A DNA stretch of 64,000 nt from Ophiura sarsii (taxonomy: Eukaryota > Echinodermata > Ophiuroidea > Amphilepidida > Ophiuridae), in assembly GCA_035610835.1 (NCBI GenBank), contig CM069447.1, positions 59,899,048-59,963,047 on the forward strand. The letters are read 5' to 3'. A model generated the notes under the pieces. It searched no databases and was not told the DNA's origin. It saw only the letters and a list, made by a program, of their open reading frames with translations. The translations under genes and the position numbers were made by a program. Shown here one piece after another: positions 33,829 to 46,018 of the stretch; the stretch's first letter is position 1; each line of letters starts with the position of its first letter.

Positions 33829-35160
33829 CTATAACAAAATCGGTTGAAGTTGTATGATTAGGGTATTACCCAATTTTGAATTAAAATGTAAGCATTATGC
33901 ACTAGGAATATGATTAAAAATGTTCAATATTGTGATATGCATTATAAATTCATGTAATGTGTTACTGTAATGGACTGATTGTAGCTATTGTGCACTTTGT
34001 GTTTACAGAAGAATATGTAGGAACGTTAACCATTACTTGCCGATTTAAAATAAACAGTGAATGTATCAATAATGTTAGATAAAATATTATAAAGGTTTAA
34101 CAATTTCAGAATGACGTATTTATGTTGACATATCACAGGACCTGGTGCATACAAATTCAGATTAATCTGAAGGAAACTCAGGAAGACTTATTTATTAAAG
34201 AAGTTCTGAAGTTTGACGTAGTGTCTTATCATGAAGATCAACTCACAAATTCTCTAACAATCCTAGTAGAGTTGAAAATTAAGAAGAATACGTCTTCATA
34301 AGATGAATGTTGTGTTTTACGCAATAGCACACAGGTAACATACAGGGTGTCATAAATAAAAACCTGCAACATATTTTGATAGAGTTCTCGTTTCACTTTT
34401 AAGCTACGAAATGTAATCATGTTTATACATTCTGAAAGCATTGGAATCTCCTAATATATGTGCTAAAATGATTAATTAAATTACTAGAGGCAAGCTCTTC
34501 AAATTACGAATATAGATTGTTACACTAGCAAACCCGGGGCTCTGCAGAGTGCGCACCACCAATAATGTTTTGCGTTCTGGCAATACTCGGCAGTGTTTGA
34601 AATTTAGATAAACCCCACTATAAGTCTAAATTAAATATCCTAGATATGGTAAAAAGTGCTTGTAAAGGTACCTAAATGTTTCATAGGTTGGAATTTGTAG
34701 GTTATGTCATCAACATTAGGACCAGAATCTCTAGCATGTTCTTGAATGGTTCCATTTACACGATTTCACTTGTTTCTACCAATTAAGAGCTAAAATCCAT
34801 GATCTTAGGATATAGGCAGACTGTCTTACTTAAGATAGATATCATTGGCCCGTAGCGAGAAAAGAAATGCTGGTTACCCCCAAACAAAAGTGATTGTTTT
34901 TAAGCAGAAGACATATTGATCTTCAAAAAAAGACATTGAATTGAATGAACCAGTTTGCTCTAAAGGTGAAACATAAATAACACGAACTTGACCTCTTAAA
35001 CCACACAAAGCAATAGGGAACTGATATGCTGGTTTGGGAACTGCACGCACCCAATTTACTCAGCAGTACCCAGTACAAACTGATAAGTGTTAGAGTCCAG
35101 TAACCAGATAATAACTGATTCAGAAAGTATCCTGTGTATACTAGTATAACAGTAACCAGT

Positions 35161-35204
35161 AGATGAGAACATTCCGTTTGCTAGTGCTGGAGTTGTACAT
35201 TGTG
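35161..35204 (-). pseudogene. Truncated CCP exon (5' 44 nt only)
   Basis: The acceptor and the first 44 nt of a subfamily A exon (through ALANGMFS in the intact copies) are present. The rest is replaced abruptly by intron sequence at agtaaccagt/agatgagaac. At 37887-37917 the same intron sequence continues normally, so a deletion fused intron to exon here. With no donor and only the first Cys left, the exon cannot encode a module. Confidence 0.8.
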
Positions 35205-36440
35205 CTATAACAAAACCGGTTGAAGTTGTATGATTAGGGTATTACCCAATTTTGAATTAAAATGTAAGCATTATGCAATAGGAATATGATTACAAATGTT
35301 CAATATTGTGATATGCATTATAAATTCATGGAATGTTTTACTGCAAGGGACTGATTATAGCTATTGTGTACTTTGTGTTTAGAGAAGAATATGTAGGAAC
35401 GTAAACAATTACTTGCCGATTTAAAATAAACAGTGAATGTTAGATAAAATATTATAAAGGTTTAACAATTTCAGAATGACGTATTTATGTTGACATATCA
35501 CAGGACCCTGGTGCATACAAATTCAGATTAATCTGAAGGAAACTCAGGAAGACTTATTCTTAACAATTCTTAAGCCAGATTAAGGATTGTTTAAAGAAGT
35601 TCTGAAGTTTGACCTAGGGTCTTATCATGGAGAATAACTCACAAATTCTTTAACAATCCTAGTAGAGTTGAAAATTAAGAAGAATACGTCTTCCTAAGAT
35701 GAATGTTGTGTTTTATGCAATAGCACACAGGTAACATACAGGGTGCCATAAATAAAAACCTGCAACATATTTTGATAGAGTTCTCGTTTCACTTTTAAGC
35801 TACGAAATTTAATCATGTTTATACATTCTGAAAGCATTGGAATCTCCTAATATATGTGCTAAAACGATTAATTAAATTACTAGAGGCAAGCTCTTCAAAT
35901 TACGAATATAGCTTGTTACACTAGCAAACCCGGGGCTCTGCAGAGTGCGCACCACCAAATAATGTTTTGCATTCTGGCAATATTCGATAGTGTTTGAAAT
36001 TCAGTTCAAATACAAAAATGAATACATTTAATTAAATGAAAAGCAGGAACACATTGTTTGCTAAAGCCTACGTTATAACAAATCCATGTTAATCCAGTGA
36101 TATATGTAAAATTATGAACACTTTTGGGCCTATGTCCTTTTTATACAGCTATCATACATTTATTCAATACTAAATACCCATTGACTAGTTACAGCCGCTG
36201 TCACAACGATCAGAATGCTTCAACAACCATTAGTATTATAGGTTACAATATTTGAATCCAAGTAACCTAATTCAATGCTGTCTTCATAAACCTCTAAAAT
36301 CGGGTGACTTGGACAAACATGTAGCACAAATTTCATTAAAATACATTTATGTTGGGTTTTTTACAGTAATAATCAATTTTACACACACACACATGTATAG
36401 ACAATTAAACACATAATTATTAGTAAAACAACAGACTTAC

Positions 36441-36632
36441 CACATGTAGTGGTCGATATGTCAGGACTAAAAACTGCCCCCGTACCACCTCCTGCATCAG
36501 TGCATGTTCCTGTTGCGTCACCAGTTAATGCATAATCCGCACTAGTGCAGCTCACCGTCACCAATGTTCCAACAGCGATCGTGCCCGTAGGTGAGAACAT
36601 TCCGTTCGCTAGTGCTGGAGTTGTACATTGTG
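36441..36632 (-). CDS. CCP/sushi-like exon 2 (subfamily A)
   Basis: A 192-nt phase 1-1 exon with AG at 36634-36633 and GTAAGT from 36440. It reads MFSPTGTIAVGTLVTVSCTS, then ADYALTGDATGTCTDAGGGT and FSPDISTTTC. It differs from exon 1 by a handful of residues. The introns on both sides are copies of those around exon 1, which shows duplication of the whole cassette. Confidence 0.8.
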
Positions 36633-39005
36633 CTATAACAAAACCGGTTGAGGTTGTATGATTAGGGTATTACCCAATTTTGAATTAAAATGTAAGCATT
36701 ATGCACTAGGAATATGATTAAAAATGTTCAATATTGATTGTGATATGCATTATAAATTCATGTAATGTGTTACTGTAATGGACTGATTGTAGCTATTGTG
36801 CACTTTGTGTTTACAGAAGAATATGTAGGAACGTTAACCATTACTTGCCGATTTAAAATAAACAGTGAATGTTAGATACAATATTATAAAGGTTTAACAA
36901 TTTCAGAATGACGTATTTATGTTGACATATCACAGGACCTTGGTGCATACAAATTCAGATTAATCTGAAGGAAACTCAGGAAGACTTATTCTTAACAATT
37001 CTTAAGCCAGATTAAGTATTGTTTAAAGAAGTTCTGAAGTTTGACCTAGGGTCTTATCATGGAGAATAACTCACAAATTCTTTAACAATCCTAGTAGAGT
37101 TGAAAATTAAGAAGAATACGTCTTCCTAATATGAACGTTGTGTTTTATGCAATAGCACACAGGTAACATACAGGGTGTCATAAATAAAAACCTGCAACAT
37201 ATTTTGATAGAGTTCTCGTTTCACTTCTAAGCTACGAAATTTAATCATGTTTATACATTCTGAAAGCATTGGAATCTCCTAATATATATGCTAAAACGAT
37301 TAATTAAATTACTAGAGGCAAGCTCTTCAAATTACGAATATAGCTTGTTACACTAGCAAACCCTGGGCTCTGCAGAGTGCTCACCACCAAATAATGTTTT
37401 GCATTCTGGCAATACTCGATAGTGTTTGAAATTAAGATAGACCCCACCATAGGTCTAAATTTAATATCCTAGAAAAGGTAAAAAGTGCTTGTAAATGTAC
37501 CTAAATGTTTCATAAGTTGGAATTTGTAGGTTATTTCCTCAACATTAGGACCGGAATCTCTAGCATTAGGATATAGGCAGCCTGTCTTACTTAAGATATA
37601 TATCATTGGCTCGTAGCGGAAAAAAATGCTGGTTACCCCAAACAAAAGTGATTGTTTTTAAGCAGAAGACATCTTGATCTTCAATAAAGACAATGATTTG
37701 AATGAACCAGTTTGCTCTAAAGGTGAAACATAAATAACACGAACTTTACCTCTTAACCACACAAAGCAATATGGAACTGATACGCTGGTTTGGGACCTGC
37801 AGGTGCACCCAATTTACTCAGCAGTACCCAGTACAAATTGATAAATGTTAGTGGCCAGTAACCAGTAATAACTGATTCAGAAAGTATCCTGTGTATACTA
37901 GTATAACAGTAACCAGTTTAACGGGTTATTGCCCGGCATATAAACACAATTTTGACACCTCTCAAATTATATTCATGAATAAGTTTACGTCAAAACACTC
38001 AGGGGGTTGGTGGTCCGGGAGGTAAAACAAAGGATGCCAACTAGCTTAAGCACTGCATATGGGATAGCTTAGATTCTTAAACTGTTTTGTTAGCATTATT
38101 GTGCTTTATTCCGTTGGTGGCGCTAGACGGATTAAAGCTTATATGTTACACAGAATATAAACTGATATATACTGAGGCAGTTATTGTTTGTTACTGCCCT
38201 CCAACATGTATCAGTATGTATACTGGTTACTGCTGCGTGAATTGGGTGGCATAATAGGCCAGAACTTTTACGATCTGTTATGATGTAGCCTACTACCCCA
38301 TTGATATGTCCTAATTACTTGGCACACTTTTACCAGACCAGAAATACCCCTGTCACCTGCTGTGATGGTCAGCCAGTATGACCAATTAATTAAAACCGCT
38401 ATGTGTTACAGGAACTGAAGGAGGGTGTACTATTAACACATGTATACTATGCCGAGCCATAAATTAAACCAAATTCAGCTAAGATAGATAAATTGGTTAA
38501 AAAAAACCAGTATCTTCTATGCTGTATTGTTACCTTTTTTGCTGTAATATTATCACGCCCTAACTAACAAATGGCAAAATTAATTTCACTTGACCACTGG
38601 CACTGAACACATTTAGGGACTGTGCTGTAATATTGTATCCAAATCCATGTTAATCCAGTGATACATGTAAAATTATGAACACTTTTGGGCATATGTCCTT
38701 TTTATACAGATATCATACATTTATTCAATACTAAAAACCAATTGACTAATTAGAGCGGCTGTAACAACGATCAGAATGCTTCAACAACAACAATTAGTAT
38801 TATAGGTTACAATATTTGAATCCAAGTAACTTAATTAGTCAATGCTGTCTTCATCAACCTCTAAGAACGGATGACTTGGACAAACATGTAGCACAAATTT
38901 CATTAGAATAAATGTATGTTGTTTTTTAACAGTAATCATCAATTTTACACACACAGATGTATATACAATTAAACACATAATTATTAGTAAAATAAAAAAA
39001 CTTAC

Positions 39006-39194
39006 CGCACATCGCGGTCGATATGTCAGGACTAAATACTGCCCCAGAACCATCTCCTGGATCAGTGCATGTTCCTGTTACGTTACCAGTTACTGCATAA
39101 TCCGCAGTGCAGCTCACCGTCACCATTGTTCCAACAGCGATCACACCCGTAGGTGAGAACATTCCGTTTGCTAGTGCTGGAGTTGTACATTGTG
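39006..39194 (-). CDS. CCP/sushi-like exon 3 (subfamily A, short form)
   Basis: A 189-nt phase 1-1 exon with AG at 39196-39195 and GTAAG from 39005. It lacks one codon after Cys2 (CTADYAVTG instead of CTSADYALTG) and ends STAMC. Exon 4 (48873-49061) shares this deletion, so the two derive from one duplication. The Gypsy element lies in the intron between them. Confidence 0.8.
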
Positions 39195-39599
39195 CTATAA
39201 CAAAACCGGTTGAAGTTGTATGATTAGGGTATTACCCAATATTGAATTAAAATGTAAGCATTATGCACTAGTTATATGATTAAAAATGTTCAATATTGTG
39301 ATATGCATTATAAATTCATGGAATGTTTTACTGTAATGGACTGATTTCACTTGACCACTGGCACTGAACACCTTTAGAGACTGTGCTGTAATATTGTATC
39401 CAAATCCATGTTAATCCAGTGATACATGTAAAATTATGAACACTTTTGGGCATATGTCCTTTTTATACAGATATCATACATTTATTCAATACTAAATAGT
39501 GTAGAGATTTCAGAATAACAACTTCACCTCTTCACATGGGGGCCCGCAATTTCTTGCACATTGTTTATCTACACAAAATCTGTCACTACACAAAATCTG

Positions 39600-39835
39600 T
39601 CACAGCCCGCAAAATGTGTCGCACTTTTTGTAGTGTCAGCCCGCAAAATGTGTCGCACTTTGTGTAGTGTCAGCCCGCAAAATGTGTCCCACTTTGTGTA
39701 GTGTCAGCCCACAAAATGTGTCCCACTTTGTGTAGTGTCAGCCCGCAGAATGTGTCGCACTTTGTGTAGTGTCAGCCCACAAACTTTGTCACACTTTGTG
39801 TGCAGCCCGCAAAATGTGTCACAGATTGTGTAGAG
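39600..39835 (+). repeat. 34-bp minisatellite inside the 5' LTR
   Basis: About six units built on cagcccgcaaaatgtgtcgc followed by actttgtgtagtgt. They lie upstream of the TATA box, in the U3 position, where repeated units could act as an enhancer. The 3' LTR has the same array at about 48060-48290. Confidence 0.85.
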
Positions 39836-39887
39836 ATAGTGTAGCTTATTGACTTTGGGTATAACAATGGTGGGTGGGACCAAAACC

Positions 39888-39895
39888 TATAAAAG
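39888..39895 (+). promoter_or_regulatory. TATA box in the 5' LTR
   Basis: TATAAAAG within cctataaaagggc, about 390 nt into the LTR and after the minisatellite. It is conserved at 48346-48353 in the 3' LTR. It would drive genomic RNA of the element. Confidence 0.6.
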
Positions 39896-40148
39896 GGCAA
39901 TAAATTGCCAGGGAGAGTCATTCTGGTGGTAGCACTTGACCACTACACATCTATGGTAGCCTGTATATGGCCTGTACATAATATTCTGTATGTAGCTTTT
40001 AACATGCACACTTCGAGCTGATGATTTAATAAGAATATGCAACTGTATTGAAAAACGTGTATGAGTGTCTTCTTTATCTCAATAACTTTGTCTCAATCAC
40101 AACAATTGGTGGCAGTCGTGGGATTATTTCATTGTCCAACTCTCGACA

Positions 40149-40170
40149 ATTGGTGGCAAGTGGCGGGATA
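40149..40170 (+). promoter_or_regulatory. Primer-binding-site region
   Basis: ATTGGTGGCAAGTGGCGGGA begins directly after the LTR CA terminus, where a tRNA primer pairs for minus-strand DNA synthesis. The sister word attggtggcagtcgtgggat lies 41 nt upstream inside the LTR, suggesting a local duplication. The primer tRNA is not identified. Confidence 0.5.
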
Positions 40171-40245
40171 GAACTTTAACACGCTACAGCCTTTCAACAT
40201 TATAGTTATACCATGTGCTACTAATGTGCTCAGCCAACTACCAAC

Positions 40246-40344
40246 ATGCCGAATAGAAGTGGTACAGAGAGGTCAAGCTCGGACACTGAAATGGAGCAGT
40301 TGACCTTACAAGGGAGACTAGAGGAAATGCAAAATGCATTAGAG
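40246..40344 (+). pseudogene. Gypsy gag, N-terminal part before the hAT insertion
   Basis: The frame opens with ATG at 40246 and runs to MQNALE, where an 781-bp insertion begins. After the insertion and one 8-bp target duplication (789 nt, a multiple of three) the same frame resumes at 41134, so the insertion itself did not shift the frame. Confidence 0.75.
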
Positions 40345-41125
40345 CAGGGGTGGGCAACCTACGGCCCGCGGGCCGCATGCGGCCCGCCAGTGGGTTTTTT
40401 GCCGCCCGCGAGATGTATCAAGAAAAGTAAAAAATAAATATATTTGACATCATCACAAAAAACGAGCTAGCTGCTATGCATTTATCGGCACAAATGATGT
40501 TCCTCAACGTGCGTAGGGCCTAGGTCTATTTCCCCATTAATTGTCATCTGTCAGTGGCATAACCAGAGGGGGGGGGGGGCGATCGCCAGCGTTCGCGTTA
40601 AGTGGTTGCCCGGTTGCCCGGGACACCCAAAATTAGCACCGGGCAACCAACATGTACTTATTTGGTTGCCCGGTGGGCAACCATTTTTTGGTTCGGACGC
40701 TGGCGATCGCCCCCCTTCCCCAATATTGACGTCGTGTCGGTTGAGATTGGCACCATCGCCAATCGGTTCATTTGACAAGAGGAATCATGGAATTATGATG
40801 GTCAAAAGTATACAGATGAAAAAAAATTCGCGCGCTACACGCGCATCTTTCCCCAAATTGCAATATTCTTAAGTAACGGCTTGTTTAGAGCCATAATATA
40901 CCTCCATCGTGCCAAAAAATAAGTGTTAATTGTATTGAGATTACGTTCTGGTGAAAATACCGGTAGATTATTAAGCACACACACCTATTGCATGCTTGAA
41001 AGTCTTCGGAATCAAAGCCTAAAGGTTTGAAATCAACAGCAGGTCATTGCTACACTAGGTGCGGCCCAATTAATTACTCACTCCTTATATCTAGCACATT
41101 CATTGAAAAAGGTTGCCCACCCCTG
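40345..41125. mobile_element. Non-autonomous hAT-like element inserted in gag
   Basis: The ends are CAGGGGTGGGCAACCTACGG and the inverted GGTTGCCCACCCCTG, the terminal type of hAT-superfamily elements. The flanks CATTAGAG (40337-40344) and CCTTAGAG (41126-41133) match at 7 of 8 bases, the 8-bp duplication expected for hAT. No transposase is present. A smaller palindromic unit lies inside at 40580-40710. Confidence 0.85.
40580..40710. repeat. Palindromic unit nested in the hAT-like element
   Basis: It starts GGCGATCGCCAGCG and ends CGCTGGCGATCGCC, with ggttgcccgg-type words repeated inside in both directions. It is preceded by a 12-G run (40568-40579) and by cagtggcataaccag, a common transposon-end word. 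It is probably a further small insertion. Confidence 0.6.
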
Positions 41126-41133
41126 CCTTAGAG

Positions 41134-43257
41134 CTTGAAAAGGAAAAGCACCAGAATGCCCTTAAGCTGGAAAGGGAAAAGCAGCAGAATGCCTTTAAGC
41201 TGGAAAGGAAGAGGATCAAAATGCCCTTGGGAAACACCAGAATGCCTTTAAGCTGGAAAAGGAAAAGCAGCAGAATGCCTTTAAGCTGGAAAGGGAAGAG
41301 CATCAAAATGCCCTTAAAAAGCACCAAAATGCCTTTGAGCTTGAAAAGGAAAAGCACCAAAATACCCTTAAGCTGGTTGATAACATAGAGAAGGAGAACA
41401 CATCCCTTCGCGCCAGCCTGCAAGCTGATAAAGAAAGACTAGAGCAAGAAAAACAGCTTATACATGAGAGAAATGCCGAGTTGGAAAATTGTAAAAAAAC
41501 AGGATATTTTAAGGAAATCAACAGCCTTCCAAGATGGTGTTATTAGGAAGAACAGAGATGAAATAGTGGTGTTATCGCAGAGACTGGAAGATGTTACTAA
41601 GAATGTCAACAGCAAGGAGGGTCAAGTGGACAAGCTCCAAGCCGAGAACTGTGACTTGAAGAAAAGTGTAGAGGATTTGCATAGAACAATACATGATCGA
41701 GAGAAAACAGTACATGACCGAGAGCAAATTGTAGATGATTTACAACGAACAGTTTCGGAGATAACAGATGACCGGGAGGCAGAAGTACAATTTCTGAAGA
41801 GGTCATTGGAAGAAGAGGTGCGCAGGGGTGAAAAAGAGAGGAGAAGATTACGCAATCAAGTAGAGCAACAGGAAATCGAACTCCTCCGTAGGAAGGTGGA
41901 TAATGACACACCACGCCCAGTTCCAGTATATCAATTGCGGGGGAACAGACAGAACTCCTGTGGGGGTGATACATCTCCAGGATCTTCACTCAGTGAACAC
42001 ACCAACGTGAATGTGCCATTCCCAAAACCAGGAATGTTTAGCAGAAAGAATTGGGAAGGATTCATAGCCCAATTCAATAGTATCGCCGAGTACTGTGGAT
42101 GGGATGATGATACACGGTTGCTTCGACTACTTCATCACGTTACTGATGAAGCATCACAGTTTGTATACAACATGTGTGATGCACAAACCAGGGGTTCGTA
42201 TGATAAACTTATCAAATCACTCAGTCAGAGATTTGGTGAAAAGAGAACGCCCGCTACATATATGGCGAAATTGGAGAGTGTAAAGTTCGGGCCGAGAGAC
42301 TCATTAGCTGAATACTCCACTAATATCAGCTTCTATGTACGTATGGTCTGGCCAATGGTAGACGAGGAGACGAGAAATAAGATGGAGGTCGAATACTTTA
42401 TTCGAAATCTAGGAGACCCAGGGATGATAAGAACTGTTGGAAATCAGAAGCCGGAGACATTGGAGGATGCAAGAGATTTGGTAGAACGCTACATGGATAT
42501 TGAGGACCAAATGAAACCAAGGCGCAACATGGTGAGGGCGGTTCATTTTGAGAAGCCCCATCCAGGAGAGGCTCCTGAACCATATGCCACAGAAGCAAGC
42601 CTTCAGGAATTTGGCAAAGAAATTATGGACAAAGTTGAAAGACAGCTGAATGCTAAACTGGACACAAAATTTGATAAATTTGATTCCCGGAATGGATTGG
42701 TTGAGCCAAATTGCTACTATTCTGCTAATTCACAAGACGAAGAAAAGCCAACTTCTAATCTAATTATAGGAAACTCACTTATTGACACTCACAGAAAAGA
42801 TATAGGAATACCAGTGCGGGTATTGAATCCAACAGATGAAGATATTGTACTTTTTAAAGGAACTACGATCGGTTTTGTGAGTGAGGTAGATTCTGTTATA
42901 AACCAAATAGCTGAACAAGAACATGCCACCATTAAAAGCAGCCAACAATCAATGGCCTCTACTTGTAAGATAGGTCTGGGTTCTATGGGCACAGATCCAG
43001 CGGAGAACGAGACTTCACCAATAATGGAGGACAATCAGGAGAGTTATGAATGTGATACTACTGGCTGGTGTGATGATTTAACTCAACTATATAACAGAAG
43101 TTGTGCTGAGTTGAATTTGGAGCAGCGTAACAGCTTAGCAAAACTGTTAAATCGTCATAGTAATTGCTTCTCAACATGTCCTACGGATTTAGGAAGAACG
43201 TCCATTGTACAGCATGAGATTGTTACTGGCGACGCCTTACCAGTGCGGACACCCCCA
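41134..43257 (+). pseudogene. Gypsy gag with remnant of the protease-RT spacer
   Basis: A repeated coiled coil (units like HQNALKLEREKQ) is followed by a longer heptad region and then the capsid-like domain with PKPGMFSRKNWEGFIAQF and the major homology-like segment near 42080-42490. The frame changes near 41205-41240 and at the A-run near 41490. The zinc knuckle is cut after NCYYS (about 42720), and sequence jumps to the region behind the protease, so the knuckle and protease are lost. It ends with VRTPPRR, the start of the RT domain, at about 43260. Confidence 0.85.
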
Positions 43258-43262
43258 CGCAG

Positions 43263-44066
43263 ATTATATACATGGATGATCTACTTGTATTCTCATCAAC
43301 AGTTTCCAGCCATTTGCAAAGACTAGAAGAAGTTTTTGTCAGACTAGAAGAAGCGGGTTTGAAACTTAAACCAAGTAAGTGTCACTTACTCCAGACAGAA
43401 GTCTCATTTTTGGGCCATGTTATTACACCAGAAGGAGTAAAGACAGATCCGAAAAAGGTGGAGGTTATACGGAATTGGCCAATCCCTAAAAATCTCACTG
43501 AAGTTCGTTCTTTTTTAGGATTGACGAGCTACTATCGTCGATTCATTGCTGGTTATTCACGGAGAGCTCATTCCCTAAATAGACTACTTGAAGCTGGACA
43601 AGAATTTAACTGGACTAGTGACTGCCAAGATGCATTTGAGTGGTTGAGAGATGTATTGACAAGTGATGCTGTCATGGCTTACCCAAGTGATCATGATCTA
43701 TTCATATTAGACACTGATGCATCCAACACGGCTATCGGCGCCACCCTTTCACAGATGCAATGGAGTGATCAAGCTCAGGAGAAAGTAGAACGTCCAGTCG
43801 CATATGCTAGCCGAACTTTGACAAAAACGCAGAGACGTTATTGTGTGACCAGACGAGAACTGTTGGCAGTTGTAGTGTATGTCTGGCATTTTCGTCACTA
43901 TTTATTAGGTCGGAAATTTCTTATACGGACAGATCATAGTGCGTTACGATGGATTATGTCTTTCAAGGAGCCGGAGAACCAAATGGCTAGATGGCTTGAG
44001 ATCTTATCACAATTCAACTTCAAAATAGTTCATCGCAGTGAAAAAAAAACATCTGAATGCAGATAG
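43263..44066 (+). pseudogene. Gypsy RT C-terminal part and RNase H
   Basis: The frame begins at the catalytic IYMDDLLVFS (YMDD at 43269-43280), directly fused to the RT start at about 43260. Roughly the first half of the RT palm and fingers is therefore deleted. It continues with the thumb (FLGLTSYYRRFI) and RNase H (LFILDTDASNTAIGA, RRELLAVV, RTDHSALRW). The frame shifts at an A9 run at 44041-44049, just before the conserved N-A-D-S-L-S-R word. Without the N-terminal RT the product could not copy RNA. Confidence 0.9.
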
Positions 44067-45600
44067 TTTGAGCAGACTCCCTTGTGACCCAGATGATTGC
44101 GAATGTTATGACGGACAGACAATACTTGAGGATCTTCCATGCAAGGGATGTGATACATATGTCAAAAGAAACACAAGATATGGTCAGATTTCTTTGAAAT
44201 GGATGATGTTACTCCAATGGGTGTAAGGTGTATCGGTTATGACAACGTACCACAGGACAGCCCTTGTAATGATCCAGAATCACTGTATGATGTAGACCCT
44301 TGCCAACCTAATAGTGCTCGACTGGAGAATTGTAATGACATGACTTTGTCCACTAGACCAGTAAAGCCAGTGGCCAATGATGACAACCATCAGGAGCCAG
44401 CGGTCACCAAGGAAACTACATGGATTAATGGGTATTCCTATAATGACCTGCAAGAACTACAGAGGGGTGATGCAGATTTGGAACCAATACTTAATTGGTT
44501 TAACCAGTCAAATAAAAGACCAAATCGTGACGAGATACATTTTCGAAGTCCAATTACAAGGAACCTGTGGCTCCTATGGAACCAGTTAATGATAGTCCAG
44601 GGAGTGCTGTTTAAGAGACATGTTGACACTAACACAATTCAGCGGAGATTACTACTGGTAGTGCCACGGTCTTTGCAAAACAAAGTCATCCATTCTGCTC
44701 ACAATCCTATTACAGCAGGACATCTCGGTATCAATAAAACCCGGAGTCGTCTGAAGAGATCATTCTACTGGCATAGACTTAACGATACAGTGTACACCTA
44801 TGTGCAAAAATGTGCGACGTGTGGTGCCCGTAAAAATCCTAGCAAATCACCAAAAGCTTGCATGAAAGAATATCGCGTTGGGGCACCGATGGATCGAGTT
44901 TGTATTGATGTTTTGGGTCCGTTACCGATCTCCTACAAAGGAAACAAGTGCATCGTGGTTGTTGGAGACTGTTTTACTAGATGGATAGAGGCGTATGCTA
45001 TGCCTGATCAAACAGCACAGACAATAGCGGAACAATTAGCTACACGGTTCTTTTCACGTTTCGGGCTCCCACTGGAAATACACACAGACCAGGGGCGCTC
45101 ATTTGAATCCGAGCTCTTTCAACAACTCTGTAAGGTTTTGGATATCCACAAATCCAGAACATCTCCATATAACCCTCGCTCCAATGGAATGATTGAACGT
45201 TTTAATCGAACACTGGTAAATATGATTTCAGTTTACATTGACACAGATCAACGAGAGTGGGATATCAATTTGCCATTGCTGACTTCGGCTTACAGGGGCT
45301 GTGTACATGAAGCAACAGGATTTTCTCCTAACATGTTAATGCTGGGACGTGAATTAACTACCCCGGTGGATATTATGTTCGGACCCATTGTATCAGATCC
45401 TGAACAGAAGCCACCTCTAGACGAGAGCGAATATGTAGCTCAATATGTTGACCGTATGCAAATGGTTCATCAGCTAGTGAGAGAGAATTTAGAAAAAGCT
45501 AGAGAACGTCGTAAACGTGATCATGATGTCAGGATATCGCAAAATGCCTACAAAGTTGGAGATCTTGTGTATACTTGGATAGTACCAGACAAAAGGGTAA
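44041..45600 (+). pseudogene. Gypsy integrase
   Basis: After the A-run the frame reads NADSLSRLPC, then shifts again near 44190. The long frame holds the HHCC zinc finger (H-x3-H-type histidines near 44697-44721, CATC at about 44812-44824) and the DDE core with IDVLGPLP, HTDQGRSF and NGMIERFNR. All three catalytic acids are visible. It would insert element cDNA into DNA. The frame shifts near 45592-45600 into the C-terminal domain. Confidence 0.9.
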
Positions 45601-46018
45601 AAGCCCAAAACTTAAAGCTCAAAAGTGGATTGGACCATGTGTTGTAATCACTTGTTATAGTGACATATTGTTCGAAATATGTGCTAAGCAGAAGGGACGA
45701 CGGAAGATATTGCACCATAACCGATTGAAACCATATACCAGTGATGAAATGCCTGAGTGGATTGCGAAATTGAGAAATGAACTGAAAAGCAAGTCTGTGG
45801 TATCACAGGAGGAGGAACATCAATTGTCGCAACCAACTCAGCAGTCTGCAGAAAACAATAAGACTACACCAACTATATCATCAGAAAAAAATAATAGTGC
45901 TGTTCAATCAACACAAGAAGCGAAAGACACTGATAATACTAGGAAAAGTTCCCGTAAGACCAAACAACCACAACGTTATGGTGATGTTGTATCATCATCT
46001 ACCATAAAAGACCCTTAA
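45590..46018 (+). pseudogene. Gypsy integrase C-terminal domain
   Basis: The frame continues the integrase with KLKAQKWIGPCVV, a GPY/F-type module, then LHHNRLKPY, a word usual at the end of Gypsy integrases, and a polar tail. It ends with TAA at 46016-46018. It is one frame away from the DDE core. Confidence 0.8.

Larger units (their letters stand above)
39500..40148 (+). repeat. 5' LTR of the Gypsy element
   Basis: Starts TGTAGAG and ends CTCGACA, with TG...CA termini. It contains a 34-bp minisatellite (about 39600-39830) and a TATA box. It is matched by 47958-48606. Confidence 0.92.

Noticed and set aside
39600..39835. CRISPR-like array of regular 34-bp repeats
   Set aside because: The units are contiguous without unique spacers, lie inside an LTR and belong to a eukaryotic genome.
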